Assembly: GCA_032629725.1 (NCBI GenBank)
Contig: JAFEVB010000002.1
Location: 620,001-684,000, forward strand
Reading direction: 5' to 3'
Length of the DNA: 64,000 bases
Origin: Gremmenia infestans
Lineage: Eukaryota; Ascomycota; Leotiomycetes; Helotiales; Hamatocanthoscyphaceae
Positions 23,901 through 36,199 of this stretch are shown piece by piece. Position 1 is the first letter of the stretch. Each line of letters opens with the position of its first letter. The notes under the pieces are model-generated. The model was given only the letters and a program-made list of their open reading frames with translations, was not told the origin of the DNA and ran no database searches. The position numbers and the translations under genes were made by a program.

Positions 23901-26900
23901 GTTCTGGGAGATAATTAAATCATCAGCTGTTACCGCTGGTGCTTTCACTAAAGTGTTAGAATCTGCCCCCAGGATGATTTTGCCAACATGCTCTCGTGCT
24001 TGTACAATCCTGAAAGCTTCTTCAATATTGGTAATGGGTATCATCGTAATGGGATTGATCTGATGATAAGTGCCAGCGCTGAACAAATTCAAAACAGTTT
24101 TCAGGAGACTTGCAACCTTTTCAGGGCGATAATCGCAAATCAACTGCAAGTCCACTGAGGCAAATGTCACGTTCCTATCAAACGGTGCCATGGTCAAGCC
24201 CGTATTTGATAGAGAGTCAGCTTTACCAAGTTCGACGAAAACGCCAAACCTTGCGATGGAAGCCCATGATTCTTGGAGCGCCTCGCCGGAGAGAGAATTT
24301 AGAACAACATCGACTCCTTTACCATTGGTCAGTCGGTGAATACCTTTTTTGAAAGTTCGCAATTTGCTAGAGAAAATATGATCTTCCGGTATTCCAAACT
24401 CTTTGACAAGCAGCTGGCGTTTTGCTGCATTGCCGACAGTAGCGAACACTTCTGCTCCGATATTTTGGGCGATTTGTAAAGCTGCTTGGCCTACTCCGCC
24501 AGCGGCTGAATGTATCAGTATGGTTCTACCTTGCTGAAGATTCGCTATGTCAACTAGTGCATGGTACGCTGTTGCAAAAACAACGGGTATAGATGCTGCT
24601 ACTTCGAATGACATTGATGGAGGAATGTGACTGGCTCTGTGACCGTGAAGCCTAATAGTGCTTGCATATGGTGAACCACCAATGCCACAAACACGGTCAC
24701 CGATTTGAAACAACTTCTGATGCTGTGAGCCGACTTTGGTGATGACTCCAGCAAATTCAGCAGCCATTGGGATCTGCTTATTGATTTGACCCAGCGCTAT
24801 GAGAACATCTTTGAAGTTGAGTCCACATGTTTCTACCTGCACCTCTATATGTGAGGCCGGCAACGGCTCTTCGAAAAAATTATCTTCTATAAATGAGAGA
24901 CTATCCAAGAATCCTGGCTTCTGTACATGGAGCTTAAGTGGTCGGTTGGGTTGGTGAAACAGTTGGGTCTTCAGTGTCACTCTTCCAGAAGCCTGCTGTA
25001 CACGATCGTTGAGCCTCGCGCTTGGCACCAGTCGTGGGATCAAAACCTCTTGATTCCTGTACACGTACTCAAGCTCCTTTGTTGATGAGTTCGAGGTATG
25101 AAGGAAATCATTATTAACGACTTCTCTGATGGTTCGGATGAACCTGTCGGGATTTTCAAAGACACTCTCTTGAACATCCATTGTAACAATATGGAGAAAC
25201 GGGTTCTCAGCTCGAGAAACACGAGCTAGTCCCGCAATCATTCCCTTCTCCGGGTTCAGATTCGCTAAAGGATTCTCTTGAATGCTGATCCAAAGCACTC
25301 GGTTCGCACTTGTCAAAAGACCTTTAACCTGCTCAAACACCGGAGAAGCATCCGTTGTCAGGATAGGGTCTGATCCGTTGTCGAGAACGACGTATATAAT
25401 GTCGTCGCGGAACTGAGCAGTCAAAAGGCCTTCTATGTTTACATGAAATCCGTGTTGACTGAATCCAGAGCTCAAATCAAAGGCAAATTGTGGGGCTTGA
25501 GCCGTCCAGCTGGAGCCGAGGACCAGCTCCAAAGTGGTATTCGCTTTTATACCAACAGCCTCGGTTCGCTCAGATGCCTTGGACACCATCATTGCCGAGC
25601 GTTGGGCTTTACCCTCAAAATCATTAGCAACTATTTCAACACCGTTGAAACCGTTTCTCAGCAGCGTAGAATGCCACTCTCCAACTGTCAAAGTTGGACT
25701 GTCGACCCGACCATCTTCTATCCCTACAGAAACACTGTATTAGCTAACAAAATAAATATCATTCAAGGAAGGGAATTTCATACCCGCCCACCATCCATCA
25801 AATACGCCTAAAAATGTATTATAGAAAGGTACTACGCGAGTAGTTTCGATCATGACAACTCTTCCGCCCGGCTCTAAAAGCTTTCTGACACTCGACATCA
25901 CATTGTCCATAGAAGAAGCGACGTGAAGACAGTTTCCTGCGATGACTAGATCGTAACTCTCCTCCTCAAACCCTTGTTCTGAGAGAGTACCATTCAAGTC
26001 CAGCTTCTTGTACTCTATACCACTATCCCACTTTTTCAGACGCTCTCTCGTACGCTCAAAGAAGCCAGAGGAAACGTCAGTGAAAACATATTTCTCGAAT
26101 GGCAAGACTCCATTTGGACTGAGAGCTTCTAATAAAGGACTAGTCGTTGAACCAGTCCCACCGCCCAGTTCAATGACCCTCATGTTTGGGTTTTTAAAAA
26201 CGAGTTGCTTCACATATGCGTGTACATGACTGTAGCAACGAGAAGACGCATCGTCCGAGTACAGCCGGTAAAGTAAATTATTCTCTGTCATCAAGGAAAG
26301 TGCGTCGGCTTTTCCTGTGAGAATAGCCTCCAGTTCAGGACCCACTCGCCCAAGCAACTCTCCCTCCACCTCAAGCTTCTGGGCGTTTTTAAGGATTGAC
26401 TCTACGTTGGTGTCCGAAACGCCCTGGAGCAAAGATTTGCATTCTTCGGATTGTTGGAATCGAATCATCCACTTGAATAGATGCGGAAACTGCCCGGGAA
26501 GCTTGGGCGGGCCATTGACCGTGAGCTTTTCAACACAAGAGCGAACGTAAATAGCCGCTGCTTGATTCAAGAGTTCTAGCTTGTGCTCTTGTGCTCTATC
26601 AGCTTCGAATGAATCTGGGCCAGGTATAAACATTGAAGACGTCATATGGTCAGCATCCAAATCCCACTTCATGGTGTAACTTATGTTGCGCTCCCAATCT
26701 TTATCGGGCATATTTTCACCTGAATCCCCAGTAGCACGAAGCTTCAAGTTCTTCATTTGAATCACGGGTCCCAAGCAGGGATCAGAGCCCGTCTGAAATG
26801 CAGAAACGTCCGCCGACGGAAACCTTGACCCACAGCCAGCAGTTGTGGTAGCTAGCGTTAACGTAGTACCGGGTTCGCTGGCGAGACGAGATGAGATCTT

Positions 26901-29900
26901 GAGCTCATCGACACCGAAAATCATAAAAGAGCTGGCCTTCGTGTTTCGGTTGAATATTGTCACAGGATGGTGCATTAAAGCGTCGAGGGTGGCGGGATGT
27001 ATGACATGGGGTTGTTGAAACCGAGCTGGCATGCATTGAGATGTATCGGGAATGCTCATGACGCTCACAGCATTTGTACTACCAAGACTGATCTTGTTTA
27101 TACAGGCAAAATTTGGGCCATAACTGTTGCCTCTTGAGTTCAAATCTTGATAGATATCTGAGTGATCCAGTTCCTCGTTGCAAATGGACTTCAATTCGCT
27201 CAAACGGGTGACTTGAGTAGATGAGTTGAGCTCTTGCTCTCTCGCACCTTCCACTTCATCTAACTCAGTTGAAAAGTGCACCCTTATGGAACCGTGACAG
27301 TGCTCAATACTAATTCCCTGAACTGAGACAGAAACGATTTTGAATTCCTCCCACTTCGACTTTTGGTTGTCTTGCAGACTGTCCATGGTATTAAGACTCA
27401 ATTGTATCTCGACGCAAGCGGGAGATTCTGGTATCAACAGAGCTGCGGGGAATTTGATGTCTTTAAAATCATAGCTTGAGATATTTACAGAGCCGTGCTT
27501 CTCGAAGCTCGATTGCAACATCGCCTCAATGGCCATAGATATATATCCCGAGGCGGGAAATATTGTGAAGCCATCAATGACATGCTCTTGTAACCATGGG
27601 AGTTGATCAACGCCGATGTTGTGCAGCCACGCTGGGTTCAGGCTCGTGCTGCTTGGAATTCGTGAACCAAGAAGATCATGGCATGGGTACCTGCGGAATC
27701 GATGGGCTTTGCTTAGCCGTGATTCGCGCCAGTGTGTAGCTGAATGATCCCATGAATAGCTTGGCAAGTTGCTCAGCAGCTTTTGATGCAAATTAGGCTC
27801 GAAGAGCAAGTTTGCAAAATTTATATCCGCTGAAGAGCCACTCTCGAAGAGCTTTCCAAGTGTTTCTAGAAGAGTATAGCGTGCGTCCTTATTCCTGGCC
27901 AAAACAGAAACGCTGGAATATCCTGCAGACAATGGCAAAGATGACATAGTCTGCCTCAAAGGACCAGATAAGGCATTGTGAGGCCCAATTTCAATGAACG
28001 TAAGTCCTCCCTGCGGAGAAATTAATGATGTCTTACGACATACTTCCTCTAACCCAGCCTGAAAGCGAACCTTCGAAACAAGATTATCGACCCAATACTC
28101 GGCTCCAAAACCAGAGGTCGTCTCTTCTCCGGTAACAGACGAAATCAAGCGCACAGATGTCGTGGAAGTGTGTTCTAGCCCAGCTAAATTGTGTAGATAT
28201 TCCTCTGCAACGGATTCGACATGGTGCGAATGGTAAGCTGTATCGACAGCTAATTTCCTGGCAAAGACTGAGGCCGTATCTAGAATTACTTTCAGCTCGA
28301 GTATCGCAGCTTCATCGCCGGACACGGTAGAGCTTTCGGGACTGTTAGAACAAGCAACCACAAGCTTTCCAGATGTAACTTGTGATATGTACTGGGATAC
28401 AGATTTCTCACCCAATCCCACAGCCAACATTGCTCCCTTCACTGATCCGGTCACTTGGAGGAGTCCACGGTAGTACGCAACTTTCAGGGCAGATCTTTGA
28501 CTAAGAGCTCCTGCTGCATATGCGGCAGCAATCTCGCCACTTGAGTGACCAATCACCACATCAGGATGAACACTCGTAGATGAAAGAAGATCAACAAGTG
28601 CAATTTGTAGTGCAGTTGTGGCTGGCTGGGCGATCTGGCTCTCGTTCACCCTCGAGCTTGAGACGTCCCTTAAAAGTTCGGTAATTAAACTCCAAGAAGC
28701 CCCTAATTCCTTCAAAATCTTGTCCGAATCACGAAGAGACTTCAAGTATAGCGATTCAAACCCTAGAAGTTCACGGCCCATGGCGAACCATTGAGCACCT
28801 TGGCCAGTGAAAACAAAAACATTCTGGGTCTTGTTTACCGACCTCGTTGGCTTAGGACTTTTCAAACTCAAGCGTGACAGAACGTCTTTCGGTGATGTGC
28901 CTGTGAAGCTGCATCTCCATCGGAAAAGGGAGCGACGAGTTGACAGGGTGTAGGCCAGATTCCGAAAAGCATCACCTCCAAGATCACAATTCTGAGACAA
29001 CCATTGCCGGAAATTTCCCAAGGCCTTGACTAATGATTTCTCTGACTTAGCCGTCAGTACAAGAACCTGGGGGTATGGTTCTTCGTCGTATAGGCTTTGT
29101 ACATGTTCGTTTGTCAGATATGCTGCTGTCGATGCTGAGTCTAAGATGACGTGGCCGTTTGTTCCTCCGTAGCCAAAACTGTTCACGGATATACGACGCA
29201 AAGCTGTTTTGTCCCATGGCTCGGGTGTGACAGGTATCTGTTTCGCATCAGCTTGGGTATCTGGGTTGACGAATGCATGAACTCACGGATATATCGGATC
29301 CCTGAATGCTCTCTTTCAATTCTACTAGATTGATACTGGGGGGAATTGCACCGTTCTCCAGCATTAAGATGGCTTTAATTAGACCAGCAACGCCGCTTGC
29401 ACTTTCCAAGTGGCCCACGTTCGGCTTAGCAGATCCTACATGTACAGGAGTAGAACCATCGCTGGCAAAAGCTCCACGGATAGCCGCGATCTCAGCACCT
29501 AGAAGGAAGTTAGCGTATATCCTACCGAACCTTACTAAGCTAATGTGTATGAATCTACAAAAGAAGTTGCTGCTTACCGTCTCCAGCTATGGTTCCAGTA
29601 CCGTGTGCTTCGACGTACTTAGTTTCATGGGGGTTGAGGTTTGCCTGCCGGTACACGGATTGGATGAGATTTAGTTGCGCTTCTCGGTTCGGCACGGTGA
29701 TTCCTGGCGTCTTGCCGTCTTGACCAACTCCCGAGTTTCGGATGATGCCCCTGATATTGTCACCATCTCTAATAGCATCATCCAAGTGTTTGAGAACAAT
29801 CATTGCAGCACCTTCTCCACGACCATAACCTGCACCGCGACTATCAAATGAGTAACTCTTTCCGTCCTTGTTTAGCACACTTTTGCTTGGTTAGCCGAGG

Positions 29901-30594
29901 TTCTCCTGGGAGCTTGGGATAGGGGGATATACCCAATCGAGCTCATAGGAACCATCAGGTCAGGAGTGATTATCAAACTCACTCCACCAGCAAGTGCGAT
30001 TTTGGCCTCCCCAACTCTAAGACTCTGACAAGCCTGGTGAATTGCTACCATGCTTCCAGAACAGCCTGTATCCAAGGTGACGGATGGACCCCTAAGATCA
30101 AACGCATAGGAAATACGGTTGGAAGCCATTGCCAAACCTCTCCCGGTCATGTAATACTTTGAAATGGTATCGAGATCTCTGTCCTGCATCCCCGCATAGT
30201 CCTGTCCAAAAGTAGCGACGTAGACAGCCGTCTCGGAACCACGGAGATGCTCCAAGTGAAGGCCTGCATTTTCTATTGCTTCGTATGTGACTTCTAATTG
30301 AATGCGGAATTGAGGATCTAACGCTTCACATTCTTGAGGTGGGATACCGAAAAATCGCCCATCGAAAGCAGCAATGTCTTCGTCGAGAAAGTGTCCACCC
30401 CGGTGATTGTGAGCTCCCGGTGCTTCGGGATCCGGGTGATGAAAGGATTTCCACTTGAATCTCCCCTCTGGGACTTCCGACCAGGTGTCTCGTCCTTCAG
30501 AGAGAACTTCCCATAGTTTCTCGGGACTGTTGGCGCCGCCTGGAAAGCGACACCCAATCCCAATGACTGCTATTGGTCGTGGGATACAGGCCAT
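20947..30594 (-). CDS. Highly reducing polyketide synthase with C-terminal carnitine-acyltransferase-like domain
   Basis: Seven exons: 30594-29933, 29879-29578, 29498-29287, 29237-25784, 25723-23622, 23574-21985, 21930-20947, giving 3101 residues. All junctions keep frame. Domains: KS 1-425 (active site DTGCSGS in place of the usual DTACSGS, HGTGT present); AT with GQGAQ near 535 and GHSSG serine near 624; DH with HVIDGFTIFP near 944 and partner D near 1144 (HPATLD); C-methyltransferase with ELGGGTGS near 1415; ER with SAAGGVG near 1950; KR with GGLGGLG near 2160; ACP with FGLDSL serine near 2475; and, from about 2550 to the end, a choline/carnitine acyltransferase-like domain with catalytic-type motif GEHTMFDG, His near 2847. 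All catalytic motifs look intact, so a fully reducing, methylating PKS is expected. The terminal domain probably releases the chain by transfer to an alcohol acceptor. Confidence 0.93.
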
Positions 30595-31761
30595 TTTTCA
30601 TTCGAAACTAGAGATCGCAACTGAACAAAGAAGTAGATAATAGAAAGTCGGACACTGGACAGGGAAGAAAGGCTGTAAGTCGTATTATGCCACTACGTGA
30701 AAGTATTTCTACAAGCACAAGTTTTCGTGAACTCGTGAACATAATACAATATTAGCCACTCATAGTTGATTTTTTAAGAAATGCAAAGACTACCTAGGTA
30801 TGCCCTGTCATGGAATTCAGGGCAGGGCTGGAGGCGTTCTAAGTTGAATAATAGATAGCCGGAGTTACGTTACTGCCTATACTATTGTTGGCTGGTGAAA
30901 ACAAATCAATCTTGTGCTTTGCAGTAGTGAGGCATTAGCAGTGGCAGAGTTACTTTCTGCGTATGCGTACTACTCTATACATGGATGCAAAGTACTAGAG
31001 GGGCGAAGGATATGTAGGACCGTTAGGATAATATTGGAGCAAGGATTTAGTGATCCTACGTAGGCGAAGGATTAACAGCGCAGGAAATTATGGCGTTATA
31101 TCAGCCCACATGGAGCTGCACTGGCCCACGGGGTTCATGGATCGATCAATCGGGATCTAGGTAAATTTACCTTGAGTTACGGTATACTCCGTAAATCTGG
31201 ATAATACGAACGCTAAAGACCCATGCTACCCCACCCCTGGATCTCATCAACAGGAAGGATTCACAAAGATACAGATACTTCTAGACTTACTATACGTGCT
31301 GAAAGCTCGGACGATTGGCATTGGGATTCCCTCGATTTATGCGGGCCGGGAATGATCGTTCCTTAAACCAATCAACCAAGCCAAGTTGCGTCCATACAAA
31401 TGACCAATCCCATTCTAGACTCACTATCTGGTACGACTTGATATCTGATGTGATTCGATCTGGTGTGGTTCGATCTGAGATCGTAAATGAAGTTGGGTGG
31501 AGCTGTACGTTAATGGTTGATTGGTCATATTGATTACTCCGGCTTAAATTTGCAAAGACTAAACAATATCACTTCTTAAAAATTGGCAATTAAAAAGCAA
31601 TTAGCTAATTAGATGATTTATTTTGGAGGTTTAGAAATTAACAATTCCGCTAGTGTTGTAACCAAATCCATATTTGGTCAATGAACCACAGCCAGCTCTC
31701 TCATATTAAATGTACTGTCAAAAACGCAATCTATCAGGATAGACTGTCCTTCCAAGTCAAA
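30595..31761. other. PKS promoter region
   Basis: About 1.2 kb between the PKS start and the 3' end of the next gene. No ORF is convincing. It contains the CGG-N6-CCG palindrome annotated separately. Confidence 0.55.
31177..31194. promoter_or_regulatory. Perfect palindrome TTACGGTATACTCCGTAA (CGG-N6-CCG), candidate Zn2Cys6 regulator site
   Basis: The 18-base sequence has exact 6-base arms (TTACGG/CCGTAA) around TATACT and lies about 580 bases upstream of the PKS start. Inverted CGG triplets at fixed spacing are the usual target of fungal binuclear zinc cluster activators. No such regulator is encoded within the window, so the link to the cluster is inference. Confidence 0.4.
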
Positions 31762-32514
31762 TCAACACCCCGCACCCTGGGGCACACACACATCCCCAGC
31801 ATTCAGCATCATAGCCGAATAAGAGAAGGCAGCAGCCTGCTGAATGGTAGCTTCAACACCTTCATGCCCAAGTACAGCAAATGCGGCGTCATAGGATGCT
31901 TGGTCTAACGGTCCCCTCATCTGAGCCAGCTTGACAGCTAGGTTATAGATGGCGCTCTCACGTGTTGAGAGGCCCGTTGCACAAAAACCGGCCAACATAG
32001 ATAAAACTTGCTCCAAGGTGAATCCGGCTTTCTGGGCTAAGAGCGTGTGCGCGTAGAGTCCATATGTAGCTCTATTGATTGATAGGATACCAAGGACGGC
32101 GGCCTCGTTTTCCTTTGAGGTCATCAAACCGGCGGCGCCTAGTTGTTGAGCGGTCCAGGACTGTACAATGGTAGGCGTGTAGCTGTATGTTTTATCAGTT
32201 GTTAATCTTTTGCTAGTATACTTTAGTACTTACAGCAACTGGTTGAAGGGGCCTTGGAGTGAGCCATCAGCACCTTCTGTGATAATGGTGTCCCCGTAAA
32301 TCTTCTTTGTCGTGTTGATAAGAAATTCGTACTGGACCAATTGCGCCGCATCGAGGTTGTTGTTGGAGGGCGAGAGAGGGGGAAAGCGGGTGGCACCGGT
32401 GCACATTGACATAGCGCAAGCAAATCGAGGTTGATTAAGGCTTGCACCAAAAGTAAAGGATGCGAAGAGTGCTATGTAAAGCGCAATGCTCGGAAGGTTG
32501 ACTAAGGCGAGCAT
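31762..32514 (-). CDS. Secreted carboxymuconolactone decarboxylase/AhpD-superfamily protein
   Basis: Two exons, 32514-32234 and 32182-31762, 233 residues. The start is chosen at 32514 because it opens a clean signal peptide (MLALVNLPSIALYIALFASF, then TFGA). The body matches the all-helical CMD/AhpD fold: QGPFNQLL near residue 87, then a helix with INRATYGLYAHTLLAQKAGF, then GLSTRESAIYNLAVKLAQ and a final helix around AAFSYSAMM. The superfamily includes gamma-carboxymuconolactone decarboxylase and peroxide-reducing AhpD. The AhpD C-x-x-C pair is absent, so a peroxidase role is unlikely. It is on the same strand as the PKS and 1.2 kb upstream of it, so a tailoring role is possible but unproven. 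Confidence 0.75.
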
Positions 32515-33089
32515 TTTGCCTGAGGTAAGGTAAGGAAGGTGTAGTGGCACTGCCGGTTAAAGAATTGGAGAAAAACGTGGGAATACGGAGGTACAGCAGG
32601 AAGTACCCAAAGAAATAAGAGAAGCAGGAAATTTGCAGCTTGCATGAAAGCAAGATCCGGACCCTTGTAAATAGGCCTGTTCAATAAAACCAGTAAATGC
32701 GTCTCAATATCCAACATGCATGCGGCACAGCAACATACTCGGTGGGATGCGTGCGGGAAAGAGTTTCTCCGTTTCTCTCAACGCCACATTCGGCAGGTGG
32801 GAGGTGGAGGGAGGAGAGCCTGGGGTGCCGGGATTACAGTGCTTTGCAGACATGCATAGTTACCGATCGCACCAATGAATTATAGAAGTAGTACCTGACT
32901 CCTTACGTTCCAGCCCAGAACTTTAAATGCAGTAGGATGCATGCAATAGAATGCAGGATGGGTAACTGTGCCCCTGTAAATATATCTACGACCTCTCACT
33001 TACTCTAAAAAGCCCTATTAGTACGTCGTTTTGAAGGCCCTCTGATTCTGAGGTAAATAATCTCCCATTTCATTGACTGCCTATTGACT
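32515..33089. other. Divergent promoter region
   Basis: About 570 bases between the divergently read CMD-like and PTH11-like genes; no other feature recognised. A shared promoter could co-regulate the two. Confidence 0.5.
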
Positions 33090-34335
33090 ATGCCAACTGC
33101 TACATCTTTGTCGTCGGACGCTACGGATCATGGCTATATTCTTCAGAATGTAGCCATCGCTTTTATTGTGCTAGATGTCGCTTTCGTGGGCATACGGATC
33201 TACACGCGAGTAATGAAAGGCACGAGAGCTCAGCTGAATGATTATATGGTTCTCCTTGGTCTGTTATTCAATATCGGACTAGCAATAGAAGCAATTTGTA
33301 AGTCGTTATTAGGAACAATTCTCCTCCAGAGGGTCTGACAAGACGACCAGTACTGTATAGAATGGCGAACATTGGGCACCATCTCGCATGGGTGAAGCAT
33401 AATGAGCCGCTCAGTTTGATAACATATGCAAAGATCCAAGTCTCCTTCGAGTTCACCTACGTACTAGGATTTACCTTTCCAAAACTGGCAATCCTCTGCC
33501 TGTATCTCAATATATTCGTTGAACGCTCACATCGGAGGACATGTTTCGTCTTCATTGGACTAGTATGCGCTACAGGATTATCTATAATCATTGCGTGTGC
33601 GGTGCAATGTATTCCGCTGGCATATTTATGGGACAAGAAGGGCCATCCAGGTGGACACTGTATAGCTGCAAACTCGCTCTGGCAATGGTCAACTTTACCT
33701 AACATCATTGTCGATGTTGGAATGTTCGTCTTGCCCTTCCCTTGCCTATCTAAACTCCATCTACCGATGAAAGACAAAATTGGTTTAGGGGTCACCTTTG
33801 CAACGGGTAGTATGTAAGTGAATTTTGTTTAATTTCACCTTGGCAAGTTTTGAGATTAGAAACTAACTTGGTATTTAGTGGTATCTTTAGTTGTATCGCT
33901 CGCATGATTGTCTTGTTTAGAACAGATAGGACCGATTCAACCTGGAATGCTGTGAGCTTCGGTTGCCTCACCATGCTAGAAGCAAGCACCTATCTCATTG
34001 CAGCATGCATTCCTCTCTACCGGCCCCTTTTCCAAGCAGCCCGCAAGCGAATTGGACAAACGATTGGTAGCTCGCGCACTGGTGGCTCTCGAGGGACTAC
34101 CAAAGGTGTTGAATCGGAGCTGCAATCTATACGGAAGACGGGCTTCAGTGATAGCGGCTTTGAGCGTCTTGAGGATGGGAGCCAGAAGACTGTGGTAACT
34201 TCGCGGGCACATGAAGCTGATAATTATACATTCGAGGAGGTGAGCTCGATTGAATCCGGATATGACAGGTCCAGCCGATCAGGAATCCGAGTCAAGAATG
34301 AGTTCCTAGTCGCGTCGGTTGAAGATCGACGTTGA
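33090..34335 (+). CDS. PTH11/rhodopsin-like seven-helix integral membrane protein
   Basis: Three exons, 33090-33297, 33351-33813, 33879-34335, 375 residues. The start is the ATG at 33090. Helices include NVAIAFIVLDVAFVGIRIYT, LNDYMVLLGLLFNIGLAIEA, FTYVLGFTFPKLAILCLYLN, a helix near GLSIIIACAVQCIPLAYLW, and TLPNIIVDVGMFVLPFPCL, followed by SIGIFSCIARMIVLFRT and a last helix. This is the fungal 'rhodopsin domain' typical of PTH11-related proteins. The extracellular CFEM domain of true Pth11 is absent. The C-terminal tail is polar and Ser/Arg-rich. Ligand and signalling partner are unknown. Its place next to the PKS cluster may be chance, since such genes are abundant in these genomes. Confidence 0.8.
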
Positions 34336-35130
34336 GACTTACCGGCCAGGGTGTAACATGTAAAGTGTAAAGATTGTGATTGCTTATTGAGAAAAGGAAG
34401 TCAGATAATTTTAGTTACAGCTAGATCTTAGGCAATGTTATAGTAATGTGAATTTTAAAATCTACTTTTTCATACTCGCGAGGTCTATATAATTATATGT
34501 GTTTTCGACTCTGAAAATAAAGCTTTATTCTTTAAGCTAGTATAGTACTATAAGTTGTTATAAATAGTTTATTAGTCTAAGGCAAGTATGATACAAATTG
34601 CAGCTAGATATTCGAGAAGCGGTTGAAATCGAATAGTATCTACCTACTTGCCTTTTTCTTAATTCTGGCAGCTCTATCTGAATTATACCTATAAAACCTA
34701 TAATTTGCACTACTTAAAGAGCTTGGATTTAACTATTATAGGGCTTCTTAGAGGCTCGAGCATAGAAGTCTCACTTAAAGATTAATTTGTTCTACGGGTT
34801 ATAGGGATCTATACTAAGTAGTATATTTTCAAATAGAGCTACCAGACTTAAGAATAAGGCGCATAGCTTGGAAAAATAGCCCACTAATGCGATATTAACA
34901 CTTACGTAAATTATTAAAGATGTGATAATATCCCTAGTACTAGAAAGTTTGCTAAAAATAGAATCGAATGTTAAGTTCGTAATTAGAATCATCCTATATC
35001 CAACCAACCGATGTTACTATGATCTGACATGCAGCTGTGCTTTGCTTGCATTTTTACTTTGTTTTTAGCATAAGTCGAATAGTAGAGACTGTATAGCCAA
35101 AAAAGATGCCGAGATCCCGATCGTAGAACA

Positions 35131-35370
35131 TCTACTCTCCCTTCTTAATAAAGGTTAATGATCCTTCGCCCCACTGTATAAATAGGGGAATTAAGCAAAT
35201 ACTATCACCATGTCTTAGGCCTAGTAGAACCTTACAAGGACTTTACAAGTACTCTGCGCCGTAATAGTGGGCCACTTGCTAGAGCATCTAGCTATTTAGT
35301 TCTATGGGATTCTGTGTTTTATAGGGATTTTACACAATTTAACCTTTATTAAGAGAGGGGGGAGGGTAGA
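35131..35370. repeat. Inverted-repeat element of about 240 bp (MITE-like)
   Basis: The left end TCTACTCTCCCTTCTTAATA followed by AAGGTTAA recurs inverted at 35339-35370 (TTAACCTTTATTAAGAGAGG then GGGGAGGGTAGA) with a small gap. No coding capacity lies inside. The arms are about 28-32 bases and imperfect. Confidence 0.45.
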
Positions 35371-35483
35371 CAGATAATAGCTAAAGCAATCTTCTTATTT
35401 GAAGTCTTATTCTAAGCTGTTGATGTAGGTAGCGCGGAGTATAAAGTTATAATATAGAGTAAAGGCAGTCTCTCCTCTCATGT

Positions 35484-35658
35484 ATCCCTTCGTCTCCCGC
35501 TGTCCCAGCAGGGGGGCGCGTAAAGTGGTTTTCACACGATCTTAGATTCACCTTCTCCAAATGTAAGCCTATTTAGGTATCGCCCTCGAGAATTCACGCT
35601 TTTAGAATATTGACCCAGCGACGCGATCCCTGTCTGGGACAACGAGAGACGAAGGGAT
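35484..35658. repeat. Inverted-repeat element of about 175 bp (MITE-like)
   Basis: The left arm starts ATCCCTTCGTCTCCCGCTGT and the right arm, read in reverse complement, starts ATCCCTTCGTCTCTCGTTGT; both run on through CCCAG to about 30 bases. Two of the differences are C/T transitions as left by RIP. Confidence 0.5.
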
Positions 35659-35794
35659 GGAAAATACGCTGTACTACTCGGGAGTATTTGGGCGGGAACG
35701 CCGGAACGCCATCCACAATAACGGGGAACGGGTGTACCCCTGATGCGAAATGCGGCGCAGCGCCACTATTTGTTGCCCCTGTTACTTAGTTATG

Positions 35795-35875
35795 CTCTTC
35801 GTGGATGAAAAAAGTGTTCTAATAGATAGGCGAGTTTTGGTGCATTACTAGGACACTTTTTTCATCCACGAAGAG
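35795..35875. repeat. Long perfect hairpin (23-base arms, 35-base loop)
   Basis: The 23 bases at 35795-35817, starting CTCTTCGTGGATGAAA, recur exactly as reverse complement at 35853-35875. It may be a very small MITE or the folded end of a larger one. Confidence 0.6.
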
Positions 35876-36199
35876 GTTATGCAAGGTTGGTCAATAAGCT
35901 CCTGCCATCTTTAGATCTTTTTCCCGATGAATGTTACATATAAGCTGCCGGCATGCAGTAGCCGGAGAACTACAGTAAACTGCCCATTATTATTCTACGG
36001 GCTGGCCGGCAGCTACTCGTACCCGGACCGGAGTTAGTAAAGCCTTGACATACTTTCCATCGGATCAATCATCCATCAATCATCAACTACAGCAAATTAC
36101 CCCTGCGAACAATTAGAATGTTCTTCCTTCAATCTCCCGCACCCATCGCCAAATTCACAGACTGTAATCACCGTTATCCAGCTCACTTCGCTTCCCAAG

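Larger units (their letters stand above)
34336..36199. other. AT-rich island with nested small inverted-repeat elements
   Basis: No gene recognised. 34340-35000 is AT-rich with frequent TA steps and looks RIP-degraded. Three inverted-repeat structures in the right half are listed separately. The last ~150 bases are the leader of the MFS gene. Confidence 0.55.
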
